Shown here: piece by piece, positions 23,852 through 31,837 of the stretch
Layout of the letters: each line of letters starts with the position of its first letter
How positions within the stretch are numbered: position 1 is the stretch's first letter
Assembly (NCBI GenBank): GCA_020060235.1
Contig: JAGVAO010000210.1
Coordinates: forward strand, 1 to 33,575
Length of the DNA stretch: 33,575 bases
Source of the DNA: Anaerolineales bacterium
GTDB taxonomy: Bacteria; Chloroflexota; Anaerolineae; Anaerolineales; Villigracilaceae
Reading direction: 5' to 3'
Translations under genes and position numbers: made by a program
The notes under the pieces: generated by a model
What the model was told of the DNA's origin: nothing
Databases searched by the model: none
Seen by the model: the letters and a program-made list of their open reading frames with translations, nothing else

Positions 23852-24757
23852 TTAGCGGCGTTTTTTCTTGTCGAGTTTGAAGCCGAAGCGGCGCAGGTAT
23901 TCTTCGTTGTTGCGCCAGTCTTTGAGCACTTTGACACGCAACTCGGTGTGGACCTTGCGCCCGCTCATGGCTTCGATTTCCTTGCGGGCATGGATGCCGA
24001 TTTTTTTGAGCATTTGTCCGCCTTCGCCGATGACGATACCTTTTTGCGAATCGCGCTCGACGAACAGGGTGGCGGCGATGTAAGCCCCGGCATCGCCGCG
24101 CTCGGTGAACTCGTCGATGCGGACGTGGACGCCGTGCGGAATTTCCTCGCGCAGGTGGGCCAGGCAGGCCTCGCGGATGAGTTCGGCGGCGATGTCGCGC
24201 TCGTAGTAGTCGGTGACCTGGTCGGGATCGTAGTCGGGATCGCGTTCGGGAAGGTGGGCGGTCAGGGCCTCGAGCAGCGAATCCAGCCCCAGGGCTTGGA
24301 GCGCGGAAACGGGGTGGACGGAGGCGTCAGGAACGAGGTCGGCATACGGGGCGGTTTTGGCGGATAACGCTTCGGGTTGCACCAGGTCGAGTTTGTTGGC
24401 GGCCAGGACGAGGGGAGCGCGCCGCTTGAGTTGCGCCAGGTAGGCGGCGATGCGCCTGTCGTCCTCGGTCGGCGCTTCGGAGACATCCACCATCCATAAA
24501 ATCGCATCGACATGTTCGAGGGCGCTTTCGGCCTGCTGGTTGAGAATTTCGCCCAGTTTGTGGCGCGGCTGGTGAATGCCGGGGGTGTCGATGAAGGCAA
24601 TCTGGATTTCGCCGCGGGTGAGGATGCCGAGCTGCTGGCGGCGTGTGGTCTGGGCTTTGGGTGAGACGGCGGCCACTTTTTGGCCGAGCAGGGCGTTGAC
24701 GAGGGTCGATTTGCCGACGTTGGGGCGGCCAATGACCGCAATATAACCGGATTTCAT
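23852..24757 (-). CDS. era: GTPase Era (ribosome assembly)
   Basis: A 301-residue Era. The GTPase domain shows G1 GRPNVGKST (residues 10-18), the switch I region TTRRQQ, G3 DTPG near 58 and G4 NKLD near 121; the C-terminal KH domain has IVIGEGGQMLKKIGIHARKEIE. Era binds the 3' end of 16S rRNA and assists 30S maturation, acting in the cytoplasm and at the membrane. The start at 24757 has AGGAG 6 nt upstream; the ATG two codons earlier touches that site and is unlikely. It is the last gene of a minus operon and follows the phosphodiesterase gene by about 9 bp, an unusual partner for era. Confidence 0.95.
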   Translation of the reverse strand: MKSGYIAVIGRPNVGKSTLVNALLGQKVAAVSPKAQTTRRQQLGILTRGEIQIAFIDTPGIHQPRHKLGEILNQQAESALEHVDAILWMVDVSEAPTEDDRRIAAYLAQLKRRAPLVLAANKLDLVQPEALSAKTAPYADLVPDASVHPVSALQALGLDSLLEALTAHLPERDPDYDPDQVTDYYERDIAAELIREACLAHLREEIPHGVHVRIDEFTERGDAGAYIAATLFVERDSQKGIVIGEGGQMLKKIGIHARKEIEAMSGRKVHTELRVKVLKDWRNNEEYLRRFGFKLDKKKRR

Positions 24758-24766
24758 TTGCATCTC

Positions 24767-25981
24767 CTAGAATTCGAGGGCCAGGAGCGGAATTTCCATC
24801 TCCTGGGGGGTCAGGCCGCCGTGGTGGCCGCGATATTTCTGTTCGTATTTGCCTTTTTCGTACCACCAGACCGATTCGTAGCGGTAGGTGAGAATGACGA
24901 GGTTGCCCATGCGTTCGCGCAGGCGCGCGGTGACGTTGGGGCCGAAATAACCGGCTTCGGCCAGGTCGGCGGTGCGGACGACATCGGCCTTGCCCGCCAG
25001 GCCTTCGGCCAGCATGGACTGGACTTCTTCGAGGTGTTCTTCCTTAATATAAAGGAACAGGTCGCGGCACGAGCCGCCGGGGACGAGCAATTGTCCGCTG
25101 GCGGTGGTTTTGATGAATTTCTCGAAGCCGGGGAAGGCGCGGTTGAGATAGACTGTGGTTTTCGGGTCGACTTCGGCCTGGCCGTGGTCGGCGGTCAGCA
25201 GCAACAGGGTTTTGCCTGCCGCTTTGGGCTTTTGGCTGAAGAAGTGGCGCTCGAGGATGGTCAGGAAGGTGTCGATTTCGGCGTCGGCCTGGGGCGAGTC
25301 GGGGCCGTACTCGTGGTTGATGGAGTCGATTTTATCGTAGTAGAAGAAAAAGTAGTTTTTGCCTTTGGCTTCGGCCAGCGCCGCGCGCAGGTTGACCAGG
25401 ATTTCGGGCAGGGTTTTGAATCCCTGGGCGTTTGCCCCTTTGAAGGCAATGTTGGAATATGTTGAAGGCGTATATTCACGATGTTGGAAAACCTGCGACT
25501 TGACGCCCAGTCCTTTCAGGCGGGTGTACAGGCTGCGCGGCGGATAGAGGCTCTTCGGGTCGATGCCAGTGGCCTTGAGCTGGTCTCGCTCGGCGGTGCC
25601 GGAGAAGGAGAATAAGAGCGGGACAATCATGGCGTCGAGCAGCGGTTCGTAGTAGTTCCACTCGTGCAGGCCGCTTTCGCCCATCGGCTGTCCGCTGTGG
25701 ATGAAGGGGACGTGGGCCGAGGTGGTGGAGGGGAAGAGCGAGGTCAGTTTGGCGGTTCGGCCTTCATCCTGGAAGCGGCGCAGGGCGGGCATTTCGGCAA
25801 ACCGCTCGAAAAAACGCCAGCCGAAGCCGTCGATGAAGAAGAGCAGGACGTTGTCGTAGGTGTCGTCCAGCCCCTTGAAGGGGCGCGCGGCCCCGGGGCC
25901 GCCCAGCAGGCTGGTGACCAGGGCAGGCAGGTTGGCAAATCCGTGCGCGTCGAAGCGCGGTTTGATAAAGTCGGGGTTCAT
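24767..25981 (-). CDS. Alkaline-phosphatase-superfamily phosphodiesterase/nucleotide pyrophosphatase
   Basis: This 404-residue protein shows the two-metal site of the type I phosphodiesterase family: first Asp in LLFFIDGFGW (near 45), the catalytic Thr in LFPSTTSAHVP, Asp and His in YYDKIDSINHEYGPDS, DHGQ in LLTADHGQAEV and a late His in RGHHGGLTPQEMEIPLL. These enzymes hydrolyse phosphodiester or phosphoanhydride bonds; related proteins act on nucleotides, lipids or phosphonates. No signal peptide is visible, so it may be cytoplasmic. The ATG at 25981 overlaps the previous stop as ATGA; an in-frame ATG 14 codons earlier lies within the EamA gene. Substrate unknown. Confidence 0.88.
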   Translation of the reverse strand: MNPDFIKPRFDAHGFANLPALVTSLLGGPGAARPFKGLDDTYDNVLLFFIDGFGWRFFERFAEMPALRRFQDEGRTAKLTSLFPSTTSAHVPFIHSGQPMGESGLHEWNYYEPLLDAMIVPLLFSFSGTAERDQLKATGIDPKSLYPPRSLYTRLKGLGVKSQVFQHREYTPSTYSNIAFKGANAQGFKTLPEILVNLRAALAEAKGKNYFFFYYDKIDSINHEYGPDSPQADAEIDTFLTILERHFFSQKPKAAGKTLLLLTADHGQAEVDPKTTVYLNRAFPGFEKFIKTTASGQLLVPGGSCRDLFLYIKEEHLEEVQSMLAEGLAGKADVVRTADLAEAGYFGPNVTARLRERMGNLVILTYRYESVWWYEKGKYEQKYRGHHGGLTPQEMEIPLLALEF

Positions 25982-26424
25982 GGTTTGTTCTGCCAGTTGA
26001 CCAAAACCAGCCCGACGATGCACAGCAGGATACCGAGCAGGTTGAGCGGGGTCAGTTTTTCACGAAAGAGAATTAGTCCGATGGGCAGGAGCAGCAGGGC
26101 GGCGGCGATGTGGACGACGACCCCCAGCAGGCTGATTTGCCAGCCGAAACGATACGCCAGCAGGATTCCCAATTCCAGCCCGACGATGCTTAACCCCAGG
26201 GCATAACTGGCCCAGTTCAGTTTGGCGAAATCGGCAGCCAGGTTTTGGGGCGGGTAGAAAATGAAAAGCCCCAGGGTGGCGATGGCTGCTGTGCCATAAG
26301 TCACCAGCAGGCTGAGGGCCGGGTTGACCTCGGCAGGGGTGCTTTTCTGGAAGACGTGGTAAAGCGTCGATGAGAGTATCGCCAGTCCGGCGGTCAGGAT
26401 GAGTATCATGGCTGTCTTTTTCAT
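25978..26424 (-). CDS. EamA/DMT-type small membrane protein (single domain)
   Basis: A 148-residue, strongly hydrophobic protein with about five helices (MILILTAGLAILSSTLYHVF, LLVTYGTAAIATLGLFIFY, YALGLSIVGLELGILLAYRF, LLGVVVHIAAALLLLPIGLI, LNLLGILLCIVGLVLVNW). FREKLTPLNLLGILLCIVGL is the typical end of an EamA repeat. Full DMT transporters have two repeats; this half-size form would have to dimerize. It may export a metabolite, or serve as a lipid-linked carrier component. It overlaps the phosphodiesterase gene by 4 nt, suggesting joint function. No clear promoter motif was found upstream. Confidence 0.78.
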   Translation of the reverse strand: MKKTAMILILTAGLAILSSTLYHVFQKSTPAEVNPALSLLVTYGTAAIATLGLFIFYPPQNLAADFAKLNWASYALGLSIVGLELGILLAYRFGWQISLLGVVVHIAAALLLLPIGLILFREKLTPLNLLGILLCIVGLVLVNWQNKP

Positions 26425-26572
26425 GGGTTATTGATAAAGATGGGCATCGAATTGCTCGAATTTCGCGAATTTTTTCGGGGCATTTTTCGCGCATCTGGGG
26501 CAAGGAATAACCGGGTGTTTGTTTGTAGCAAAACCGGGCAGACCTTGCGTTTCTGTAATCGGTTTGTCGGAC

Positions 26573-26600
26573 AAGCGTAGGGTAAGCGTAGGTTAAGCGT
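26573..26600. repeat. Three 11-bp tandem repeats
   Basis: AAGCGTAGGGT, AAGCGTAGGTT and AAGCGT follow each other at 26573, 26584 and 26595. The period is one helical turn, so a protein could read all copies on one face. It could be an operator for the divergent genes or a chance microrepeat. Confidence 0.5.
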
Positions 26601-26655
26601 CAAGTACATTTGGTCGTCTAGATGTATATTAGGTGCATAGGTGATTTCTCTTCTC

Positions 26656-26696
26656 CTCCTTTCAAAGGAGAGCCGGGGTCGGCGTCCCCGGCTCTC
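26656..26696. promoter_or_regulatory. Overlapping alternative hairpins
   Basis: GAGAGCCGGGG (26668-26678) pairs perfectly with CCCCGGCTCTC (26686-26696). CTCCTT (26656-26661) pairs with AAGGAG (26665-26670), sharing bases with the first stem, so the two compete. No T-run follows on the plus strand. It may be a dispersed palindrome or a weak regulator. Confidence 0.45.
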
Positions 26697-26764
26697 TCGA
26701 TTCTAGCACAAGTACGCGGGGGTTATAATTTGGGCCAGTTATTTTTGCCCGGGAAACCTTTCTG

Positions 26765-27013
26765 ATGCCTTTCTACTGCTATATCCTCGAGTGCGCTGAC
26801 GGGACTTTTTACACCGGCTGGACAACCGACCCGCCCCGGCGCGAGAAACAGCATAACGCCGGTCGCGGCGCGCGCTACACCAGCACTCGCCGCCCGGTGA
26901 AGTTGGTTTACACCGAGGAGCAGCCCGACAAATCCAGCGCCCTGCGGCGCGAAAGGGCCATCAAGGCGCTGAAACGGGAACAGAAGAAAAGGTTGATTTT
27001 CGGGGGAAATTAA
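26765..27013 (+). CDS. GIY-YIG domain protein (UPF0213/YhbQ-like)
   Basis: An 82-residue single-domain protein. [17 protein letters not shown] carries the GIY-YIG core, followed by [26 protein letters not shown] and a basic C-terminus ([19 protein letters not shown]). Members of this small family are putative nucleases; some bind or cut DNA, and most are uncharacterized. The ATG at 26765 has no clear ribosome site; a TATAAT lies about 35 nt upstream. It is monocistronic. The direct repeat shared with the tRNA locus starts at its stop codon. Confidence 0.85.
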   Translation: MPFYCYILECADGTFYTGWTTDPPRREKQHNAGRGARYTSTRRPVKLVYTEEQPDKSSALRRERAIKALKREQKKRLIFGGN

Positions 27014-27064
27014 AAGGGGAGCGCCCCAGGCAGGACGCGTGCTCCGTAGGGGTAGTCGAACCCA
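27008..27064. repeat. Partial duplicate of the tRNA-Arg 3' end and flank
   Basis: Bases 27008-27035 match 27101-27128 at 26 of 28 positions; the second copy covers the 3' flank and 3' end of tRNA-Arg. After an unrelated stretch of about 19 bp, AGTCGAACCCA (27054-27064) again matches the tRNA T-arm. The two units are offset by 93 bp. It looks like a decayed duplicate tRNA or an old attachment-site scar; no integrase is nearby. Confidence 0.65.
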
Positions 27065-27114
27065 TAGCATCCCCTAAATGGGGACAACCGCTGATTGTGC
27101 AATTAAAAGATGAG

Positions 27115-27187
27115 CGCCCCAGGCAGGAGTCGAACCCACAACCTACTGATCCGAAGTCAGGCGCTCTGTCCATTGAGCTACTGGGGC
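27115..27187 (-). tRNA. tRNA-Arg (anticodon TCG)
   Basis: On the minus strand the 73-nt gene folds as a cloverleaf: acceptor GCCCCAG/CTGGGGC, D-arm GCTC/GAGC, anticodon loop CTTCGGA (anticodon TCG, reading CGA and other CGN Arg codons), T-loop TTCGACT and discriminator G. CCA is not encoded. The anticodon stem has one mismatch at its outer pair, and the T-stem has two G-T pairs. It is flanked by a partial duplicate of its 3' end. Confidence 0.93.
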
Positions 27188-27285
27188 GTGCGCGGGATTA
27201 TACCACCAGCCACCCGCATTTCGCTTGCCCCTCGCCCAATTCTCACGTACAATCAGGGTACCCTCCCATCCCTAAAGGATTTCCC

Positions 27286-28236
<951 letters not shown>

Positions 28237-28237
28237 C

Positions 28238-29557
28238 ATGCGAAACCCGGCGCGCGTCTTCCTGCTGCTGCTCTTTTTGGTTGGGCTGGCCGGAAGCATC
28301 ATCAACGGCGCGGTTTTATACGTCCGCATGGCCTACCTGGGGGGCTTACTGCTTGGCTCGGCCTGGCTGTGGACATTTCTCTCCCTGCGTAAAATCCGTT
28401 TTAGCCGCCAGGCGCGTTCGTTGCGCGCTTCGGTCGGCGATACCTTCGAGGAAACCTTCGAACTGAACAACGAAAGCCGCCTGCCGCGCCTGTGGGTCGA
28501 AATCGAAAACCGCTCCGACCTGCCCAATGCGGCTGGTTCGCGGCTGCTTACCAATATCGGGGGGAAACAGGGACGTTCTTACCTGGCCCGCACCTGGCTC
28601 ACCCAACGAGGCGTGTACCGGCTCGGGCCGACCACGTTCGCCTCGGGCGACCCCTTTGGCCTGTTCACCGTTAAACGGACATTCCCCCACGCTGATTCGC
28701 TGCTGGTCCTGCCGCTGATTCTGCCAATTGCCGATTTCCCCTCCCCGGCAGGATACCTGCCCGGCGGCAAGGCCATTCGCCGAAAATCGTTCGAAATCAC
28801 GCCCCACGCTTCGGGAGTGCGCGAGTATGTTCACGGCGACCCGCTCAAGCGCATACACTGGCCGACCAGCGCCCGCCGAGACCGGCTGATGGTCAAGGAA
28901 TTCGAGCAAGACCCGCAGGCCGAAATCTGGCTCTTTCTTGATGCCCAGGCTGGTTTGCATCACGCGCTGCCCGCCGAGCCGCTGCCAAAATGGCACGACT
29001 GGACCTTGCAGCGCCGCCCGCAGCTCTCCCTGCCGCCCGACAGCCTGGAATATGCCATCACCATCACGGCCTCGCTGGCGCATTATTTTATCAACCAGCG
29101 CCGCGCGGTCGGGTTCGTGACCGAAGGCCCGGCTTATACCGTCATTCCGGCTGAACGCAGTGAGCGGCAGGAGGCGAAAATCCTCGAAACCCTGGCTTTT
29201 GTGCGCGACCTGGGCCGCCTGCCCCTCGTCAGCCTGGCCGATTCCATCGCGCCGCGCATCCCGTACGGGTCCAGCGCGCTGCTGGTGACTCCCTCCTCGC
29301 GGCGCGACATCCTGCTCGCGGCGGATAACCTCGCCCGGCGCGGGCTGAGTCCGGTCGTCATCCTGCTTGACCCCAAAACATTTGGCGGGCATGGCCACAA
29401 CGACGAACTGGCCCAAAACCTGGTCCGGCGCGGCACGCCGGTTTGCCAGGTGCGCCGGGACGATAACCTGACCGAAGTGCTTTCGGCCTTTGCCGCCCAA
29501 AACCGAACTCCGGAGCAAAATTTATGGCGAAAACAACTGTCCAGCTTATCGATTTAG
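28238..29557 (+). CDS. DUF58 domain protein, MoxR partner
   Basis: The product (439 aa) begins with two membrane helices (FLLLLFLVGLAGSIINGAVLY, AYLGGLLLGSAWLWTFLSL) and a cytoplasmic or extracellular beta-rich part. Its DUF58 signature is GVREYVHGDPLKRIHWPTSARRD near residue 190, followed by a vWA-like region (IWLFLDAQ). DUF58 proteins are usually encoded with MoxR and often with transglutaminase genes; here the latter is missing. The ATG at 28238 is 1 nt after the MoxR stop, and the gene overlaps the next one by 34 nt. A role in envelope or protein-complex maturation is inferred from the family pairing. Confidence 0.88.
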   Translation: MRNPARVFLLLLFLVGLAGSIINGAVLYVRMAYLGGLLLGSAWLWTFLSLRKIRFSRQARSLRASVGDTFEETFELNNESRLPRLWVEIENRSDLPNAAGSRLLTNIGGKQGRSYLARTWLTQRGVYRLGPTTFASGDPFGLFTVKRTFPHADSLLVLPLILPIADFPSPAGYLPGGKAIRRKSFEITPHASGVREYVHGDPLKRIHWPTSARRDRLMVKEFEQDPQAEIWLFLDAQAGLHHALPAEPLPKWHDWTLQRRPQLSLPPDSLEYAITITASLAHYFINQRRAVGFVTEGPAYTVIPAERSERQEAKILETLAFVRDLGRLPLVSLADSIAPRIPYGSSALLVTPSSRRDILLAADNLARRGLSPVVILLDPKTFGGHGHNDELAQNLVRRGTPVCQVRRDDNLTEVLSAFAAQNRTPEQNLWRKQLSSLSI

Positions 29558-30426
29558 ATTTCCAGGGACATGCGACGGCAATGGCAGTGTATGCCGTCCC
29601 GCATGCCGACGGGGTTGCGCTGGTCGAATCTGGCCCCGGCTCGACTATCCCCGCCCTCGAGCGCGGGTTGGCGGCCCTGGGCTATGGCCTGAAAGATGTC
29701 AGCCATGTGCTGCTGACCCACATCCACCTCGACCACGGCGGGGCGGCGGGGTTTTTGGCTTCGCAGGGGGCGCAGGTGTTTGTGCATCCCAACGGCGCGC
29801 CGCACCTGCTCAACCCCGAAAAATTGATTGCTTCGGCCACCCGCATTTACGGCGACAAGATGCACAGCCTGTGGGGCGACTTTTTGCCCGTGCCTCCCGA
29901 CCGCCTGACGATTTTGCAGGATGGTGACCGGATTGCCTTGGGCGGCGGGCTGGAAGCGCTGGCGCTCGATACGCCCGGCCATGCCGAGCATCATCTTTCG
30001 TATTTTGTGGACGGTTATTGTTTCACGGGGGATGTTGGCGGAATTCGCATTTCGGCCTACCCTTACCTGCGGCTGCCGTTTGTGCCGCCCGAACTGCATC
30101 TCGAAAAATGGCATGCTTCGATTAATAAACTGCAAGCCCTGGATGTGCGCCACGTGGCCCCGACTCATTTTGGCATTTTCGACGACCCCGCCTGGCACTT
30201 CGAGGCCATTCACCGCGTACTCGACGATGTCGAAGCCTGGCTGGTCGAGGTGATGCCCGCCGACCCGCCGATTGAAGACTTGCGCAGCAAGTTTGTCGAT
30301 TGGATGGAAGAACAAGGACGCGCGATGGGCCTGCCCGAAGATGTGCGCCAGGCCTACGCGCTGGCAAATCCGCTGGGCATGAGCGCGGACGGGTTGCAGC
30401 GCTACTGGCGCAAGTTCAGGAGTTAA
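29524..30426 (+). CDS. Metallo-beta-lactamase-fold hydrolase
   Basis: This 300-residue protein holds the MBL metal motif THIHLDHGG (HxHxDH) near residue 62, a further His in DTPGHAEHHLSYF, Asp in FTGDVGGIR and a late His in PTHFGIFDD. These make a two-metal hydrolase like the glyoxalase-II or quorum-lactonase branches. No signal peptide is visible. The substrate cannot be told. Its start lies inside the end of the DUF58 gene (34-nt overlap), so it is probably translated as part of the same mRNA. Its stop overlaps that of the convergent cytochrome b5-like gene by 4 nt. Confidence 0.9.
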   Translation: MAKTTVQLIDLDFQGHATAMAVYAVPHADGVALVESGPGSTIPALERGLAALGYGLKDVSHVLLTHIHLDHGGAAGFLASQGAQVFVHPNGAPHLLNPEKLIASATRIYGDKMHSLWGDFLPVPPDRLTILQDGDRIALGGGLEALALDTPGHAEHHLSYFVDGYCFTGDVGGIRISAYPYLRLPFVPPELHLEKWHASINKLQALDVRHVAPTHFGIFDDPAWHFEAIHRVLDDVEAWLVEVMPADPPIEDLRSKFVDWMEEQGRAMGLPEDVRQAYALANPLGMSADGLQRYWRKFRS

Positions 30427-30671
30427 TCGGCGGCCAGCCTGCCGACCACTTTGACGCATGGACGGCTGAAGACGTCCGTTTTGTGGGGTGCGTCGGCCAG
30501 TTCGCCGCTCAGGTCCTGGCCGGGGAAGTGCAGGCGTTCGTGCATGTCCTGCTTCCAGCGTGGACAATCGGTCACGTCATAGACCAGGCCTTCGTGGGCA
30601 ATCCATTTGCGCGAGCCGCGTTCGCCCGTGTTGCGGCGAAGTTCGGCCAGTGAGACGAGTTTATCGGTCAT
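30423..30671 (-). CDS. Small cytochrome b5-like heme/steroid-binding protein
   Basis: An 82-residue protein covering one cytochrome b5-like domain: SLAELRRNTGERGSRKWIAHEGLVYDVTDC forms the first part, then HERLHFPGQDLSGELADAPHKTDVF, whose two His-containing motifs (HFPGQDL and PHK) resemble the heme ligands. Bacterial versions often carry electrons or bind small hydrophobic molecules; heme binding here is likely but unproven. The ATG at 30671 is inside the end of the PfkB gene (11-nt overlap); a longer start at 30704 is less likely because it lies deeper in that gene. No signal peptide, so it should be cytoplasmic. Confidence 0.8.
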   Translation of the reverse strand: MTDKLVSLAELRRNTGERGSRKWIAHEGLVYDVTDCPRWKQDMHERLHFPGQDLSGELADAPHKTDVFSRPCVKVVGRLAAD

Positions 30672-31587
30672 TGGTTGTTGTCCCCATCGATTTGTAAAAT
30701 GCATCCACCTGCGCGGAGGTTATCAGGTTGTCGGTGCTGGCCTTTTGGGCGCAGGTATAACGCGCCGTAATTTGCCCGCGCAGGATTGATTCAGCCAGGC
30801 CGCGCCCCTCCAGCACATGGCTGGACAGGAAGCCGACCGCCAGTCCGTCGCCCGCGCCGTTGGTGTCGATGACCGGTTCCGGCATGGACACCGGGCCGAA
30901 GAATTCGACCCTGCCCGCCACGCCCAGGGCGCAGCCGCGCGCCCCCATGCCGCTGACAAGCACACAGCCGGGATTCATCGTCCAGAACTCGCGGAACAAA
31001 GGCGTCGGGTCGGGATGGTTGGCCGCCGAAAAGAAGAGAAAATCGGCAGCCGCGATAAAATCCCGCCGGTAGGGGTCATCCGCCCGGACGACATCCTGCA
31101 AGTCACAGGCAATCACCGTCCCGGATTTGCGCGCGATGGGCAGCAAAGTCCGCGCCCAGTTGGCCAGGTTGAAATGCGCCAGCCGCGCTTTCGACAGGAC
31201 TTCCCGGCAGGCGGCCAGGTCGGGTGTCAGGGTCATGTGGGCCTTGCCGTCGTAAAAGTTTTTGCGCCGCCCGTCGGGATACATGAAATTGACGCTGCGG
31301 GCCGTGCCGGTTGGGTCGCTGAACAGGGCGCTCGTGTCGATGCCGTCGCTGGCAAACACCTCGCGGATGTAGCGCCCCGAAAAATCCTCGCCGACATGCC
31401 CGATGAAGGCCGTGCGTTTGCCCTGGCGGTTGTATCCGCGGCTGGCATAGCCGCCCGCCTGGCCGAGATAGTCGATGTTTTCGGTGAAATTGGCCTCGAC
31501 GGTGAAATCGATTTCGTTGCCGTAGAGATAAATATTGGTGTCGATGCCGACATTGCCGACGACCGCAACGTCAAAAGTTTTTTGCAT
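30661..31587 (-). CDS. PfkB-family carbohydrate/nucleoside kinase
   Basis: This 308-residue ribokinase-like enzyme shows the early glycine-rich motif (LGQAGGYASRGYNRQGKRTAFIGHVGED, read in pieces, near residues 42-70) and the catalytic DTNGAGDGLAVGF near 255, with Asp as the base. Members phosphorylate sugars or nucleosides with ATP; the exact substrate is not clear. The ATG at 31587 has AGGAAA about 7 nt upstream; an in-frame ATG 20 codons earlier has no support. It overlaps the cytochrome b5-like gene by 11 nt, an odd pairing that suggests a shared transcript. Confidence 0.88.
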   Translation of the reverse strand: MQKTFDVAVVGNVGIDTNIYLYGNEIDFTVEANFTENIDYLGQAGGYASRGYNRQGKRTAFIGHVGEDFSGRYIREVFASDGIDTSALFSDPTGTARSVNFMYPDGRRKNFYDGKAHMTLTPDLAACREVLSKARLAHFNLANWARTLLPIARKSGTVIACDLQDVVRADDPYRRDFIAAADFLFFSAANHPDPTPLFREFWTMNPGCVLVSGMGARGCALGVAGRVEFFGPVSMPEPVIDTNGAGDGLAVGFLSSHVLEGRGLAESILRGQITARYTCAQKASTDNLITSAQVDAFYKSMGTTTNDR

Positions 31588-31837
31588 GTTTGGGTTTCCT
31601 GGCTGCTGGTTTCTCGATACTATATCCCAACTGCCCCTTCCCGGCAATGTCCTGGTGATTTTTGGCGCAAAACCGACAAATTCGCCTGCCAGACCTTATA
31701 ATTGGAGGCGGCAAGTCGATGCGTGATAATTTGATGTTCGATACCGCCTGCCAAACACAGCCCTGAGCGGAGTGATAACGAAGTCGAAGGGCTGGAAACT
31801 GAACACTATCTACTGAATACTGAACACTGGAGTCCCC
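31588..31837. other. Intergenic region with repeats and a possible promoter
   Basis: This 250-bp gap separates the divergent kinase and formimidoyltransferase genes. TATAAT (31697-31702) with CCGACA 18 bp upstream may start plus-strand transcription. A palindromic element spans 31758-31794: CAGCCCT and AGGGCTG enclose GAGCGGAGTGATAACGAAG. Just before the gene, CTGAATACTGAACACTGG repeats words also found at 2801-2884. Confidence 0.5.

Larger units (their letters stand above)
26425..26764. other. 340-bp gene-free spacer with short tandem repeats and a hairpin
   Basis: No coding region is convincing here. Near the EamA gene there are spaced CGAATT words (26450-26485). AAGCGT occurs three times with an 11-bp period (26573-26600). 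A GC-rich hairpin lies at 26668-26696. TATAAT at 26724-26729 may be the -10 box for the GIY-YIG gene, though the -35 is poor. The region separates divergent units and must hold both promoters. Confidence 0.55.

Noticed and set aside
27097-27285. Longer MoxR reading frame through the tRNA gene
   Set aside because: It crosses the tRNA-Arg and lacks MoxR similarity; ATG at 27286 has a ribosome site.
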